From NCBI RefSeq assembly GCF_900110495.1, contig NZ_FODX01000004.1, positions 62,001-126,000 of the forward strand: a stretch of 64,000 bases of DNA. Direction: 5' to 3'. The DNA is from Nitrosovibrio sp. Nv6 (GTDB lineage Bacteria > Pseudomonadota > Gammaproteobacteria > Burkholderiales > Nitrosomonadaceae). This document shows, in pieces, positions 45,112 to 55,338 of this stretch; position 1 is the first letter of the stretch, and each line of letters starts with the position of its first letter. A program made the position numbers and the translations under genes. A model generated the notes under the pieces. It was not told where the DNA came from. It saw nothing but the letters and a program-made list of their open reading frames with translations, and made no database searches.

Positions 45112-46278
45112 ATGTTGACATTTGAGGACGAAACAGTGCAATCGGAAACGCCACGGATGAATGGCGCTGCGTCCAGGCTGAGTCCGGAAGCCGCTGGTCC
45201 GGCGACCATGACTAGAGCTGAAGCGGAGAACGGCGACGAGCATGATACCGCCGACAGGAATCGGCGCATATCGGTGGAAGACAAGCGCATCATAAATTGC
45301 AAGGCCGATGTCAACCAGCTGGTGCCATTCAAGTACAAGTGGGCATGGGAAAAATATCTCTCTGCCTGTGCAAACCATTGGATGCCGCAGGAAATCAACA
45401 TGAGCCGCGACATCGCCTTGTGGAGAGACCCCAATGGGCTTACAGAGGATGAGCGCCGCCTGGTCAAACGTAATCTGGGCTTTTTTGTCACCGCTGACTC
45501 GCTGGCGGCCAATAATATCGTGCTCGGCACCTACCGCCATATCACCAATCCGGAATGCCGGCAGTATCTGTTGCGCCAGGCATTCGAAGAAGCGATTCAT
45601 ACGCATGCTTATCAGTATATCGTCGAGTCGCTTGGATTGGACGAAGGAGAGATTTTCAACGCCTATCATGAAGTGGCGTCAATCCGGGAAAAGGACGAGT
45701 TCCTGATTCCGTTCATTGATACACTTACCGATCCGGCATTCAAGACAGGTACGCCTGAGGCCGATCAGAAGCTGCTGAAGAGCCTGATCGTGTTCGCCTG
45801 CATCATGGAAGGCATGTTCTTTTATGTGGGCTTTATACAAATCCTGGCGCTCGGAAGGCAGAATAAAATGATGGGCGCAGCGGAGCAGTATCAGTACATT
45901 CTGCGGGACGAGTCCATGCACTGCAATTTCGGCATAGATGTCGTTAATCAGATCAAGATGGAAAATCCGCATTTATGGACCAAGGCGTTCCGCGATGAAA
46001 TCAGTGCGCTGATACAGAAAGCCGTGGAACTGGAATATCGCTATGCGGAGGATACGTTGCCGCGCGGTGTTCTTGGATTGAATGCACCGATGTTCAAGGA
46101 ATACCTGCGTTATATCGCAAATCGCCGCTGCCAGCAGATAGGCCTGGACATCCTCTATCCTGGAGCCACCAACCCTTTTCCATGGATGTCTGAAATGGTT
46201 GACCTGAAAAAAGAAAAAAACTTTTTTGAAACCCGGGTTACCGAGTATCAGACTGGCGGTGTGCTAAGCTGGGATTAA
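45112..46278 (+). CDS. nrdB: Ribonucleoside-diphosphate reductase, beta subunit (NrdB)
   Basis: 388 residues with AAGGAGAAGG upstream. [12 protein letters not shown] is the E-x-x-H-x-x-x-Y core, where the His is a metal ligand and the Tyr is the expected radical residue, so this is a tyrosyl-radical-type subunit. The second Glu/His pair appears in [11 protein letters not shown] ~55-residue N-terminal extension before the conserved core (ending [10 protein letters not shown]) is Glu/Ala-rich and unusual in length. It sits 34 bases after nrdA in one operon. Confidence 0.97.
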   Translation: MLTFEDETVQSETPRMNGAASRLSPEAAGPATMTRAEAENGDEHDTADRNRRISVEDKRIINCKADVNQLVPFKYKWAWEKYLSACANHWMPQEINMSRDIALWRDPNGLTEDERRLVKRNLGFFVTADSLAANNIVLGTYRHITNPECRQYLLRQAFEEAIHTHAYQYIVESLGLDEGEIFNAYHEVASIREKDEFLIPFIDTLTDPAFKTGTPEADQKLLKSLIVFACIMEGMFFYVGFIQILALGRQNKMMGAAEQYQYILRDESMHCNFGIDVVNQIKMENPHLWTKAFRDEISALIQKAVELEYRYAEDTLPRGVLGLNAPMFKEYLRYIANRRCQQIGLDILYPGATNPFPWMSEMVDLKKEKNFFETRVTEYQTGGVLSWD

Positions 46279-46671
46279 AACAAATCCGTGTACTGAACTT
46301 CAACGGGGTCGATAGTGCGGAAAGCGGCGCGGGCCCTTGAAAAAAAGTATGTCCGATTGTTTTGCCGCGTGCTGTTTCTGTGCAGAACGTGCCAAAATGG
46401 CGCATGATCGGGAGTTCTGTTGACGGGCAATAAAGAGCCTTATGGATAACAGGAAGCGGTACTGTGTCATGAATTTCCCGGCACGGAATTATTATGCCCT
46501 CATGAGTATATTGCAGCAGCCCTGGAGAGCTGTACTGCATGAAACGAGCTACCGCCTGATCAGGGGCTAACAGCTCGCTATTTATCCACTGCCCATATTG
46601 CTTTTATGTAGCGGTAAGTGTAGTAAACGTAGCAGTTGTATATCCCGTGTAACTTTAATCTGGAGGTTGAA
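46279..46671. other. Intergenic region after nrdB
   Basis: A 42-codon frame at 46442-46570 (MDNRKRYCVMNFPARNYYAL) has a poor ribosome site and is not convincing. No clear terminator is seen after nrdB. Confidence 0.4.
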
Positions 46672-47280
46672 ATGGCAACTACCAAGAAATCCGCGGCAAC
46701 GAAACCTGACGTGAAGAAATCCGCAGCTGTAAAAAAGCCCGCGGCCAGAAAAGAAGTTTCAGCGAAAGAAGTGGCGGCGGACAAGGGTCCTACTGAGAAA
46801 GAAACGGAGAAAAAGGCCGCGAGCAAAATCGCGGCTTCAACTAAAAAACCGGTAACCAAGGCAAAAACTTCGGCGGCAACTTCTGCAACAACTTCGGCAA
46901 AGACCTCGAAAAAAACCTCGGCCAAGGAAGAAGCTCCCGTCAAAAAAAAGGTAGCCAAGGAGCCTGCCGAGAAAAAAGGTGATAAGAAAGCGGGGAAGAA
47001 GGCTGATAAAAAGGTAGAGAAAAAAACAGAGAAAAAAGCTGCGAAGAAATCTGCCGCTTCGGATAAAAAATCAGCATCTAAGAAAGATACGGCAGCCAAG
47101 AAAACCGCTCCGGCCAAAAAAGCGGGCGCCACAAAGTCTGGAGGGAAAAAGGCCGCGCCTAAAACTACAGCTGAGAAAAAGACGAAGAAAGCAGCAGAAA
47201 AAAAAACCGCAGCTAAACCCGCTTCAGCCAGCAGCCCGGCTGCCAGTTGGCCGTTTCCGCTTTCAGGATCGGGCTCTTGA
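46672..47280 (+). CDS. Histone H1-like Lys/Ala-rich DNA-binding protein
   Basis: 202 residues from ATG 46672 with GGAGG. The sequence is almost all Lys, Ala, Thr, Ser and Glu in repeats such as AKKTAPAKKAG, KKTEKKAAKK and AATKPDVKKSAAVKKP, like the histone H1-like and AlgP-like proteins of proteobacteria. The last ~15 residues (SWPFPLSGSGS) are different and may be a conserved tail. It probably binds and compacts DNA. Repeats of AAGAA-type codons make it prone to length change. Confidence 0.85.
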   Translation: MATTKKSAATKPDVKKSAAVKKPAARKEVSAKEVAADKGPTEKETEKKAASKIAASTKKPVTKAKTSAATSATTSAKTSKKTSAKEEAPVKKKVAKEPAEKKGDKKAGKKADKKVEKKTEKKAAKKSAASDKKSASKKDTAAKKTAPAKKAGATKSGGKKAAPKTTAEKKTKKAAEKKTAAKPASASSPAASWPFPLSGSGS

Positions 47281-47601
47281 GCTTGGCGGTTGACATTGCG
47301 GAACAGCCTATTACCTGAGAAGCTAACAAGCTGGTCCGCAAGTAGCATATATAAAAAATCGGTCTCTGTCAGGAAACCGGAGATGTTTTTTTCCCATTAG
47401 TACTCTGGCGTCCCCGCGAATTGTTTATCCATTTGGGCAGAGCGTGATTGCGGTCCTTCGCGCACGTAGAGCTATACCATCAATCCATGAATAGCCGGCG
47501 ACCTACCTGTACACGAATTATTTACGCTGGTAAAATTTTACGGACGAGATTAACATTAACGTTAATTCAATCTGTATCTGTGAATCCTAGTGGAGGTAGT
47601 C
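47281..47601. other. Intergenic region, AT-rich
   Basis: No gene. A T-rich tract near 47384-47398 follows an imperfect GC-rich hairpin (CGGT...ACCG) that may terminate the H1-like gene, but it is not strong enough to call. TTAACATTAACGTTAA near 47550 is a short AT-rich near-palindrome. Confidence 0.4.
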
Positions 47602-47880
47602 ATGGCTCATACGATTCCACCAACGTCAGGCGATTACGACACCACGCGTATTGTCGAACGTCCCGATGGTTTTTATTGGCATGATGAAAAGGAGAGCGAC
47701 AAGGTTTTCGGCCCCTTTCCCACCTTACTCGAAGCCATCCAGGATATGGAATACACCCCTGAATCAGACTATGAACCGGGGGAAACCCTGGAGCAGGCGG
47801 AGGAAGAAATCGGTATATCCGGCTGGATTGACCCCGAGACCGGCCAGCCGGGTGAAGACTCTTTCCGGCTTGAGAACTGA
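47602..47880 (+). CDS. Small acidic protein, function unknown
   Basis: 92 residues from ATG 47602 with GGAGGT. MAHTIPPTSGDYDTTRIVER and DGFYWHDEKESDKVFGPFPT form a compact N-terminal half; the C-terminal half is very acidic (EQAEEEIGISGWIDPETGQP). The clean start and lack of low-complexity noise suggest a real conserved gene, but I recognise no family. It lies alone upstream of fumC. Confidence 0.65.
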   Translation: MAHTIPPTSGDYDTTRIVERPDGFYWHDEKESDKVFGPFPTLLEAIQDMEYTPESDYEPGETLEQAEEEIGISGWIDPETGQPGEDSFRLEN

Positions 47881-48174
47881 TCAGCGCGCTTTTTCTCTCG
47901 CGTACTTGATCGCGCTATGCTGGTCATTTGGCGTGCGCTACGGAAGACCCGTAATAATCCTCGCGACAGCTAACCTCAGTTCTGCTGCAAGCTCGAATTG
48001 CCTCCGATGGCGAAAGCCCGTCTTGGGGGACCGTAGACAAGCCGGCCAAGACTTCAATCAGCGGCTTATGGAATCGTCTTCCGTTCCCGGTACTGCTCTA
48101 TTGGTAAAACTTTGCCTCCGCGTTGACGCTTCTTGCCAGCGTTGCCTCATCTGTCTTTCTAGCCGAAAGTCCCT

Positions 48175-49563
48175 ATGAACTACCGGGAAGAACGGGATAC
48201 CATGGGTATGGTGCAGGTACCTGCTACCGCCCTGTGGGGAGCGCAGACACAACGTTCCCTGCGGAATTTCAGAATTTCCGGGGAGCGAATGCCAGTCGCA
48301 TTGCTCCACGCCCTTGCGCTGGTGAAGCGTGCGGCGGCGAGGGTGAATTGCGATCTGGATCTGCTCCATGCCGATAGCGCCACTGCCATCATTCAGGCTG
48401 CCGATGAGGTAATCTCCGGCTCTCATGATGGGGAATTTCCCCTGGTGGTGTGGCAGACAGGTTCGGGGACCCAGACCAATATGAATATGAATGAGGTGCT
48501 GGCGAACCGTGCTTCCGAACTGCTCGGCGGCAAACGGGGAGTGGAATGCAGAATTCATCCCAACGACGACGTGAACCGAGGGCAATCGTCCAACGACGTT
48601 TTTCCTTCAGCGATGCATGTCGCAGCGGTACGGTCCATTCATCATCAATTAATACCCGCCATTGTGACGCTGCGAGGGACGTTGTCCACCAAAGCAGATG
48701 AGTTTTCCGGCATCGTCAAAATCGGCCGTACCCATTTGCAGGATGCAACACCGCTGACGTTGGGGCAGGAATTCTCCGGTTATGTTTCCCAACTGGACCA
48801 TGGACTGGAGCATATCAAGGCATCGCTCCCGCATCTGTATGAACTGGCACTGGGCGGCACAGCCGTTGGTACAGGTCTGAATACCCATCCTGAATTTGGC
48901 GCGCGTGCAGCAGCGGAATTGTCGAGGTCGACAGGTCTGCCGTTTGTCACGGCAGCAAATAAATTCGAGGCGCTGGCTGCAAACGACGCGCTGGTTCATG
49001 CCCATGGCGCGCTGAAGACGCTGGCGGCTTCTTTGATAAAAATTACAAATGATATCCGCTGGCTGGCCTCCGGACCCCGCTGCGGCATCGGTGAATTGAA
49101 AATCCCGGAAAATGAACCGGGTAGTTCCATTATGCCCGGAAAAGTCAATCCGACCCAATCGGAGGCGATGGCCATGCTGTGCTGCCAGGTGATGGGTAAT
49201 GACGTCGCTATCAACTTTGGCGGGTCGATGGGCAATTTTGAGCTCAACGTCATGAAGCCGCTTATCATCCACAATTTTCTGCAAAGCGTTCGCCTGCTTT
49301 CGGATGGAATAATGAGCTTCAACGATAATTGCGCCACCGGGATAACCGCAAATGTCGAACACATTGATGAACTGATGCGTAATTCGTTGATGCTGGTGAC
49401 CGCCCTCGCTCCCTATATCGGCTATGACAAGGCAGCGGAAATTGCCAAGAAAGCGCACCGCGAAGGTGCAACACTGAAAGACGCAGCCGTTGCGTCGCGT
49501 TACGTTACGGCCGAGCAATTCGAAGAGTGGGTAAGGCCGGAGAATATGACAGGAAACCAGTAA
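48175..49563 (+). CDS. fumC: Class II fumarate hydratase
   Basis: 462 residues. [20 protein letters not shown] and [12 protein letters not shown] are typical of Fum[20 protein letters not shown] and [21 protein letters not shown] are active-site regions, and [17 protein letters not shown] is the fumarase/aspartase signature. This iron-independent enzyme converts fumarate to malate in the TCA cycle. It is distinguished from aspartase and argininosuccinate lyase by its overall sequence. No partner gene is adjacent. Confidence 0.96.
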   Translation: MNYREERDTMGMVQVPATALWGAQTQRSLRNFRISGERMPVALLHALALVKRAAARVNCDLDLLHADSATAIIQAADEVISGSHDGEFPLVVWQTGSGTQTNMNMNEVLANRASELLGGKRGVECRIHPNDDVNRGQSSNDVFPSAMHVAAVRSIHHQLIPAIVTLRGTLSTKADEFSGIVKIGRTHLQDATPLTLGQEFSGYVSQLDHGLEHIKASLPHLYELALGGTAVGTGLNTHPEFGARAAAELSRSTGLPFVTAANKFEALAANDALVHAHGALKTLAASLIKITNDIRWLASGPRCGIGELKIPENEPGSSIMPGKVNPTQSEAMAMLCCQVMGNDVAINFGGSMGNFELNVMKPLIIHNFLQSVRLLSDGIMSFNDNCATGITANVEHIDELMRNSLMLVTALAPYIGYDKAAEIAKKAHREGATLKDAAVASRYVTAEQFEEWVRPENMTGNQ

Positions 49564-49817
49564 ACGGAACCAGACTATCGTTTTCTGGATTTCACTCTCA
49601 TTCGCATGGTCGGCGTCGGCTACAAATCTGCAAAGAAATGTTGCCGGGAAATTGCAGGAGCGCCCTGGTGCTATCGAATGCTTGAAGCTGATCCGGCGGT
49701 CGACGGCTCATTTTTAGATCCTCTTTCCTTTTGTCAGCTCATGTGTCAACCAGGGGCCGTGATCCACAATGACTTCTTGCCCCACTCGACCTTCAACTTT
49801 TCGTGGGTTAAGCGGGA
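49564..49817. other. Intergenic stretch between fumC and the patatin gene
   Basis: An open plus-strand frame (49606-49827, starting MVGVGYKSAKKC) overlaps the next gene and has no ribosome site, so I do not call it. No terminator is evident. Confidence 0.35.
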
Positions 49818-51068
49818 GTGGAATTGACCCTGTTGAATGCGTTTAAACAGTCACCCCCCCCGCCCAAGGTTGGTCTCATATTGACCGGCGGCGGTGCACG
49901 CGCAGCCTATCAGGTGGGCGTGTTGCAGGCTATCGCCGACATGCTCCCAAGAAGGGCGCGTAATCCCTTTCCAGTCATTTGCGGCACCTCTGCCGGAGCA
50001 CTTAATGCCGTCAGCCTCGCACTTTCGGCGCGTAATTTTCAGGAAGGTGTTCGGAAGCTGTCGGCAGTATGGGAAAATGCGCACGTCAATCAGGCCTATC
50101 GCTCCGATCCTGTTGGCGCGTACGGAAATGCGGCGCGGTGGTTAGCGTCGCTATTGTTGGGAGGCCTGGGAAAGCGTACTGTCGTTTCCCTCCTGGACAA
50201 TTCCCCGCTTGCTCAACTACTGGAAGACAGTTTGCCGCTTCATGGCGTCCAGAGAAGTATCGAGGCAGGCGCTTTGCATGCTCTTGGCATCACCGCCTGG
50301 GGCTACACCTCCGGGCAGTCGGTTACGTTCTATCAGGGTGTGGACGATATCGCGCCATGGAAACGGGAGCGCCGTATCGGCATCGCGGCGCCGATCGGGA
50401 TCGAGCACCTGCTCGCGTCCTCCGCTATCCCTCTTCTTTTTCCCGCGGTAAGAATCAATCGCGAATATTTTGGTGACGGTTCCATGCGCCAGCTTGCACC
50501 TATCAGCCCCGCACTGCATTTGGGCGCCGACCGGGTACTGGTGATTGGAGTACGCAGGACCGCCGAAACGCAGCCCGACCGCGTGAAGGTCGACAGTTAT
50601 CCCACACTGGCTCAGATAGGAGGCCATGTTATGGGCAGTATTTTTCTCGATAGTCTTGACGTCGATCTGGAACGTTTGCAACGCATCAACAAGACCATCC
50701 AGATGATCCCGGACGAGAGGAAAAAAAATAATGACATGACGCTACGCCAGATCGAATCGATGGTAATTTCTCCCAGCGTCGAAATCAACAAAATCGCTGC
50801 ACAGCATGCTCACACGCTACCGCGTACCATCAGGCTCTTTTATCGCGCCATTGGAGCGATGAGGCGGGATGGCTCGGCGCTTTTGAGCTATGTTCTGTTT
50901 GAAGAACCCTTCTGTCGGGCATTAATCGAACTGGGATATCAGGATACAATGCCGCGCAGATCCGAGATTCTGCAGTTCATTTGCGCTAAGCAGCCTGTCG
51001 GACTTGAAGAATCAAAGCGAAAAAGTGACTGGGTGAGGACAGATTTTGAGGATTTTGAAGGCCAATAG
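49818..51068 (+). CDS. Patatin-like phospholipase
   Basis: 416 residues from a GTG at 49818; a TTG at 49824 is possible. VGLILTGGGARAAYQVGVL carries the oxyanion-hole GGGxR and the region before the nucleophile. ICGTSAGALNAV is the GxSxG-type elbow. FGDGSMRQLAP contains the catalytic Asp-Gly. The fold is a Ser-Asp dyad phospholipase or esterase. A C-terminal extension (~130 residues, RKKNNDMTLRQIES and on) is typical of bacterial patatins of this class. It is probably cytoplasmic or membrane-associated. Confidence 0.92.
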   Translation: MELTLLNAFKQSPPPPKVGLILTGGGARAAYQVGVLQAIADMLPRRARNPFPVICGTSAGALNAVSLALSARNFQEGVRKLSAVWENAHVNQAYRSDPVGAYGNAARWLASLLLGGLGKRTVVSLLDNSPLAQLLEDSLPLHGVQRSIEAGALHALGITAWGYTSGQSVTFYQGVDDIAPWKRERRIGIAAPIGIEHLLASSAIPLLFPAVRINREYFGDGSMRQLAPISPALHLGADRVLVIGVRRTAETQPDRVKVDSYPTLAQIGGHVMGSIFLDSLDVDLERLQRINKTIQMIPDERKKNNDMTLRQIESMVISPSVEINKIAAQHAHTLPRTIRLFYRAIGAMRRDGSALLSYVLFEEPFCRALIELGYQDTMPRRSEILQFICAKQPVGLEESKRKSDWVRTDFEDFEGQ

Positions 51069-51287
51069 TTATTCTATTGGACGAAAAAGCGGCGAAATAT
51101 GGACCAGCCAGACGCTTTTGCAGCCGATTTCCTTTAAGTCCGACAGGCTGCTAAGGCAAGGGAGTGAGGCGGACGCTGGTATAATCCCGAGAGCGATCCA
51201 GCGCCAGGCAGTCACCCAAGGGAAGCCGCACAAGGCTGAACCTCTTGACTGCGTTACACGTAGCCACCTCACTTGCAGAGATTATTT

Positions 51288-52013
51288 ATGGACATTTCCA
51301 GTCCGCAATTCTGGGTCGCGGTACTCCAGATCATCGCTATCGATATCGTTCTGGGCGGTGACAATGCGGTTGTTATTGCCCTTGCATGCAGGCGGCTACC
51401 CGAGAAGCAACGAAATCTCGGGATTTTCTGGGGAGTACTGGGCGCGATTGGCCTGAGGGTGGTGCTGATTTTCTTTGCTCTCAATCTGCTGGCGATTCCA
51501 TTCCTGAAAATTCTGGCTGCATTGTTACTGTTGTGGATCGGCACCAGGCTGCTTCAGCCCGAGCCGGAAAGTAACGGGCACAATGTTGACGCAAGCACAA
51601 CATTGGTTGGCGCAATCAAGACTATCATTATTGCCGATGCCGTGATGAGCCTCGATAATGTCATTGCCATTGCCGGTGCCGCCAGGGACAGTCTTGGCCT
51701 CGTTGTTTTCGGTCTGGTGGTGAGCGTGCCCGTCATTGTGCTGGGGAGCAAACTCGTAATGAGGCTCATGGATCATTTTCCCGTCACCATCTTCATAGGC
51801 GCAGGCTTGCTCGGCTGGATCGCGGGTGATATGAGCATTACCGACGCAGTCAGCAAAGAATGGGTAAATGCCAATGCGGCTTATCTCCATTGGGCCGCCC
51901 CCGCCTGTGGCGCACTGGTGGTTGTGATCACCGGCAAGTGGCTTGCACAGAAGGCTCAGGCAAAAAGGGCCGCTATTGTCGACCTGGCAGATGATATAAA
52001 CAAACCGTTATAA
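51288..52013 (+). CDS. TerC-family (YjbE-type) integral membrane protein
   Basis: 241 residues from ATG 51288. About seven membrane helices are visible. IIAIDIVLGGDNAVVIALAC near the start and DAVMSLDNVIAIAGAA in the middle are the repeated DN motifs of TerC. Members of this branch export manganese or other divalent metals, often to supply secreted enzymes. An extra 15 bases upstream gives an alternative start with no better site. A TATAAT at 51180 could be its -10. The usp gene follows after 37 bases. Confidence 0.93.
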   Translation: MDISSPQFWVAVLQIIAIDIVLGGDNAVVIALACRRLPEKQRNLGIFWGVLGAIGLRVVLIFFALNLLAIPFLKILAALLLLWIGTRLLQPEPESNGHNVDASTTLVGAIKTIIIADAVMSLDNVIAIAGAARDSLGLVVFGLVVSVPVIVLGSKLVMRLMDHFPVTIFIGAGLLGWIAGDMSITDAVSKEWVNANAAYLHWAAPACGALVVVITGKWLAQKAQAKRAAIVDLADDINKPL

Positions 52014-52050
52014 CCTCTTCCATAAATAACCGTTATATGCCGGAGAACAC

Positions 52051-52476
52051 ATGCTGAAATTCCTGTTGCCCGTGGATGGCTCGGATACTTCCAACAGAGC
52101 GGTTGCCGCGTTCATCAACCTCATCAACTGGTACAAGGAAACACCGGAAATTCACTTGCTGAACGTCCAATTTCCGCTGCGTGGAAATGTGCCGATGTTT
52201 ATCGACAAGGAAAGTATCGACCTGTATTACCAGGAAGAAGGCAGGAAGGAACTTCGAGCAGCGGGCGAATTGCTGGATCATGCAGGTATTGCCTACCGGT
52301 TTCACATCGTTGCCGGCACTCCAGCGGATATGATCATACGGTATGCGGAAGAAATGAGTTTTGATCAAATAATCATTGGACCGCGCGGGCTCGGAGCCGT
52401 CAGGGGCATCTTGCTGGGTTCGGTAGCCAACAGGATCATGCAGCTATCGACAGTTCCTGTGCTGCTTATCAAATAA
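52051..52476 (+). CDS. Universal stress protein
   Basis: 141 residues with a GGAG site. MLKFLLPVDGSDTSNRAVAA is the UspA start and GPRGLGAVRGILLGSVANRI the G-x-x-G-x-x-G ATP-type motif region; TVPVLLIK ends the fold. Such proteins bind ATP and respond to stress or growth arrest. It lies 37 bases after the terC-like gene on the same strand and 17 before a pilin gene. Confidence 0.93.
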   Translation: MLKFLLPVDGSDTSNRAVAAFINLINWYKETPEIHLLNVQFPLRGNVPMFIDKESIDLYYQEEGRKELRAAGELLDHAGIAYRFHIVAGTPADMIIRYAEEMSFDQIIIGPRGLGAVRGILLGSVANRIMQLSTVPVLLIK

Positions 52477-52493
52477 TAATTTAACGGAGAATA

Positions 52494-53021
52494 ATGGACA
52501 GTATGAGCTTTAACCAAAAAACTTTTATCGGAATGGTGCGGGATCAATGGGGCTTGACCTTGATCGAGATGATGATGATATTTGCCATTATCGGCATTCT
52601 GGTCACGATCGCTATCCCACCTGCATATCAGCTTTACGAGGATTCTCAAGCGCGGGAACAAGTCACTGAAGCAATGAATCTTCTGGATAGCGTCAAGGCG
52701 CCCGTCGCCGGATTTTATTCGGATAAGGGAAGATGGCCAACAGAGACAGAGTTCGACAGTCTTGTAACGACAAAGACAGGGAAGTATGTTGCGAGCCTTA
52801 CCCCGAGAATCCTGCCCAACGGTTTTCAGGTCACGGCAACATTCAGGAACAAAGGCGTGAGCCCGGGACTTTTGAACGAAGGTACCGGCAGAACGCTGGT
52901 TCTCGCCACAAAAAACGGTGTGGAATGGGTCTGCAACGATAATACAGATTCTGCCAACGGCGTCCCTGGTCTAATCGCAGGAAGTGTGTTACCTCAACAC
53001 CGACCGCAGTCCTGCAAGTAG
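52494..53021 (+). CDS. Type IV pilin-like protein
   Basis: 175 residues. A leader of ~20 residues ends in QWG, and the mature N-terminus LTLIEMMMIFAIIGILVTIA is the class III prepilin signal (Glu at +5) followed by the helix that forms the fibre core. The globular part has TKTGKYVASLTPRIL and a C-terminal Cys pair (VCNDN and QSCK) that could form the D-region disulfide. It may be a major or minor pilin or pseudopilin; no pil or gsp genes are in the window. Confidence 0.9.
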   Translation: MDSMSFNQKTFIGMVRDQWGLTLIEMMMIFAIIGILVTIAIPPAYQLYEDSQAREQVTEAMNLLDSVKAPVAGFYSDKGRWPTETEFDSLVTTKTGKYVASLTPRILPNGFQVTATFRNKGVSPGLLNEGTGRTLVLATKNGVEWVCNDNTDSANGVPGLIAGSVLPQHRPQSCK

Positions 53022-53412
53022 AGATGCAAAATACAGCGTGGGCTCGCCGCGCATGCCGCGATATCCTTTCAAACTTATATCGGGTTACGCAAGAAGACAT
53101 GGGAAATATAAGGCATCATACACCGCGCATGACGCACCTACCTCCTGGCTGGAAAAAGGGACAGAGAGGCGGCTGGCTGAAATCCATTGAGCATTGACCC
53201 CCATCCCTCAAAGCTTATAATCATTAAATGGCTATATTCTCATCCGAAGGGTGGAACCGTCCTTTCGCTCAGCCCACTACATTTATTTGTTACTTCTGAA
53301 CGCCGGTTTAGCCGACGCGAATTCTCATCCGGACGAAAAAGGAAGAAAAAACCGAAAACGCAACCTGCGGACTTGCATGTTCTGTAGCAAAACAAGACAA
53401 CGGGAAGAATAT
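53022..53412. other. Intergenic region after the pilin gene
   Basis: No convincing gene. An open frame leading into the next gene (from 53251) has no good start. The next gene starts at ATG 53413. Confidence 0.35.
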
Positions 53413-53865
53413 ATGAATGAATTTACCGATCAAATAGCAGGATACTTCAATCAGGTACCCATGTGGCCCTTGGTTTTGCTCGGCATGGGGATTGTTGTCA
53501 CGGGAATTTATGAGCTGTTTCACCGCAAACGCCGGGCTGAGGCCGCCGAGGAATTTCGCTCGGTTATTCTCTCGACGCTCTCCGGCCTGTATCCCGAGCC
53601 TACCAACTGGCCTAAAAGTATAGATACCTATCTTTGCGCGCGTTTGCCCGTGATGCAGGAAATCATCGAATACTTTAAACAGAATGTCCCGCAGGAGGAT
53701 CTGCCGGCTTACAACAGGGACTGGGACAACTACTGCCACTTTTGCCGTGCCGAGGTAACCGACGACAAATGTACCGCGGCGGAGATGAATCCCGGCATAG
53801 AGCCGGATCCAAAAAAAACCTTTCACACGCTTGTCTCCAACCTTTTACGTCATGCGAACTACTGA
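53413..53865 (+). CDS. Membrane-anchored protein, function unknown
   Basis: 150 residues from ATG 53413, with GGAAGA. MNEFTDQIAGYFNQVPMWPL is followed by a membrane helix (about 18-36). HRKRRAEAAEEFRSVILSTL starts the cytoplasmic domain, which includes YCHFCRAEVTDDKC with three cysteines that could bind metal. An in-frame upstream extension to 53251 has no ribosome site. It overlaps the tail of the facing gene by seven bases. Unnamed. Confidence 0.7.
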   Translation: MNEFTDQIAGYFNQVPMWPLVLLGMGIVVTGIYELFHRKRRAEAAEEFRSVILSTLSGLYPEPTNWPKSIDTYLCARLPVMQEIIEYFKQNVPQEDLPAYNRDWDNYCHFCRAEVTDDKCTAAEMNPGIEPDPKKTFHTLVSNLLRHANY

Positions 53866-54371
53866 GTTTTAGACAACGCTTTGTATGTCCAGGCAAGGGA
53901 AATTCCAAACACGACGTGCGCCACTACCGTGATCCAGTCACGAGCCGCCGAGAACCAGGGGAAAACGAACGTGACCCCGTACATATTAATTACGTATAGC
54001 GTCAATCCGTAGATAGAACCGGCAAGCAAGGAAAACCCTGTGCCCATACCAAAATGGGAAATCAACCAACCCAGAATCAGGCCGTACGCCATTGAAATCG
54101 CAAAGTGAATGAAGGTCGCCGCCGCCATCACCTGCCAGTCGAACGTTGCCGGTGGCGGTAGAACCTCCGGGCCCATCAGGATGGCCGCGGCCAAACGAGC
54201 GTCTCTGAATAAAATCGCCGGCAGAGCATCAGTGAACGACCACCACAGGACGACCTGCGCTCCAGTGGCAACGACTCCAGCGACTATACCAGCCCCAATC
54301 GCGGCGCTCCAGTTCAATGGCATGTGTAAGAATTGAGACTGTAACCATTCATCCCGGTGAAAATCATTCAT
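53859..54371 (-). CDS. Integral membrane protein, function unknown
   Basis: 170 residues from ATG 54371, with GGAGG. About four membrane helices (LNWSAAIGAGIVAGVVATGA, QVMAAATFIHFAISMAYGLI and others) are interrupted by short loops. There is no obvious family, though the pattern resembles small YagU-like membrane proteins. It converges with the previous gene, overlapping it by seven bases at the 3' end. Confidence 0.7.
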   Translation of the reverse strand: MNDFHRDEWLQSQFLHMPLNWSAAIGAGIVAGVVATGAQVVLWWSFTDALPAILFRDARLAAAILMGPEVLPPPATFDWQVMAAATFIHFAISMAYGLILGWLISHFGMGTGFSLLAGSIYGLTLYVINMYGVTFVFPWFSAARDWITVVAHVVFGISLAWTYKALSKTQ

Positions 54372-54740
54372 GCCCTCCGCTAAACCGAAACTTCGCGCGC
54401 AGCCCTCCAATTGGCAGCGAACGGCAAATATCGCCGTTCGGAGCAGCTGATATCACCATGAAGATGGTGTTCCTTTGACGTTGTTCCTTTGATCTGTGCG
54501 ACTTCTATATTTCAAAACCCACTAATGTAAACGGATTCGTTTTACAATGATAGCAAAGCTATCTCGGGAAATAGCCGTAGCGGCGTCTCGCGCATGCATG
54601 ATCCATACTGCCTGTCCGGAATACTCAATATGAATAGCGAGGATATTGCCATGAAACCGAAAAGCAGGGACTCCACGGACCGGATTTTTGAAAATTCGGA
54701 TTCCCGAGATACCTCGTAGCGGCATGCAATCAGCGCACTC

Positions 54741-55301
54741 ATGCAAAATGTCGATTTGACCCACCATTTTCTGATCGCCATGCCAGCCATGGCGGATCCT
54801 TTCTTTGCCAAGACGCTAACGTATATATGCGAGCATAGCGACCAGGGCGCGTTAGGCCTCGTGGTGAATCGGCCCATTGACCTTACTCTGAAGGACCTGC
54901 TGGATCAACTCGATATATCCTCTGAAGACCAGGCTATAGGGGGATTGCCGGTAATGTTTGGCGGGCCGATACAACTGGATCGCGGCTTCGTACTCCATCA
55001 GCCTGTTGGGGAGTGGCAATCGACCATGATCGTGAACGATAAAGTCGGACTTACGACTTCACTCGACATCTTGCGAGCGATGGCAAGCGGGGAGAGCCCG
55101 GAGGAAGTACTGGTCGCTTTAGGTTATTCAGGATGGGCGCCCGGTCAGATAGAGCATGAGCTGTCTCAGAATGCGTGGCTCACGGTACCCGCATCGCCCA
55201 ACATCATCTTTGAATTGCCGGTCGAGGAGCGATTGACGGCGGCGATGCGTTCGCTCGGCGTCGATTTCTCCAGCCTGTCGGATGAAGTGGGTCATTCTTG
55301 A
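54741..55301 (+). CDS. YqgE/AlgH family protein (UPF0301)
   Basis: 186 residues. [20 protein letters not shown] and [19 protein letters not shown] are signature stretches of UPF0301/AlgH. The domain ends [16 protein letters not shown]. The function is unknown; AlgH was linked to alginate control in Pseudomonas. It lies upstream of ruvX in the usual yqgE-ruvX(yqgF)-pyr cluster, 37 bases apart. Confidence 0.95.
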   Translation: MQNVDLTHHFLIAMPAMADPFFAKTLTYICEHSDQGALGLVVNRPIDLTLKDLLDQLDISSEDQAIGGLPVMFGGPIQLDRGFVLHQPVGEWQSTMIVNDKVGLTTSLDILRAMASGESPEEVLVALGYSGWAPGQIEHELSQNAWLTVPASPNIIFELPVEERLTAAMRSLGVDFSSLSDEVGHS

Positions 55302-55338
55302 AACAGCGTTGATCCGGTAGCAATCAGGTATCCCAGTC

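Noticed and set aside
46442..46570. 42-codon ORF after nrdB
   Set aside because: Weak start and no recognised sequence.
49606..49827. 73-codon ORF between fumC and patatin
   Set aside because: No ribosome site, overlaps the patatin start, composition not protein-like.
51080..51287. Possible yybP-ykoY manganese riboswitch in the leader of the TerC-like gene
   Set aside because: Some bases recall the motif, but the hallmark loops are not clearly present and a TATAAT at 51180 lies inside the stretch.
53251..53412. N-terminal extension of the 53413 gene
   Set aside because: No ribosome site, and the added residues look like noise next to a clear start at 53413.
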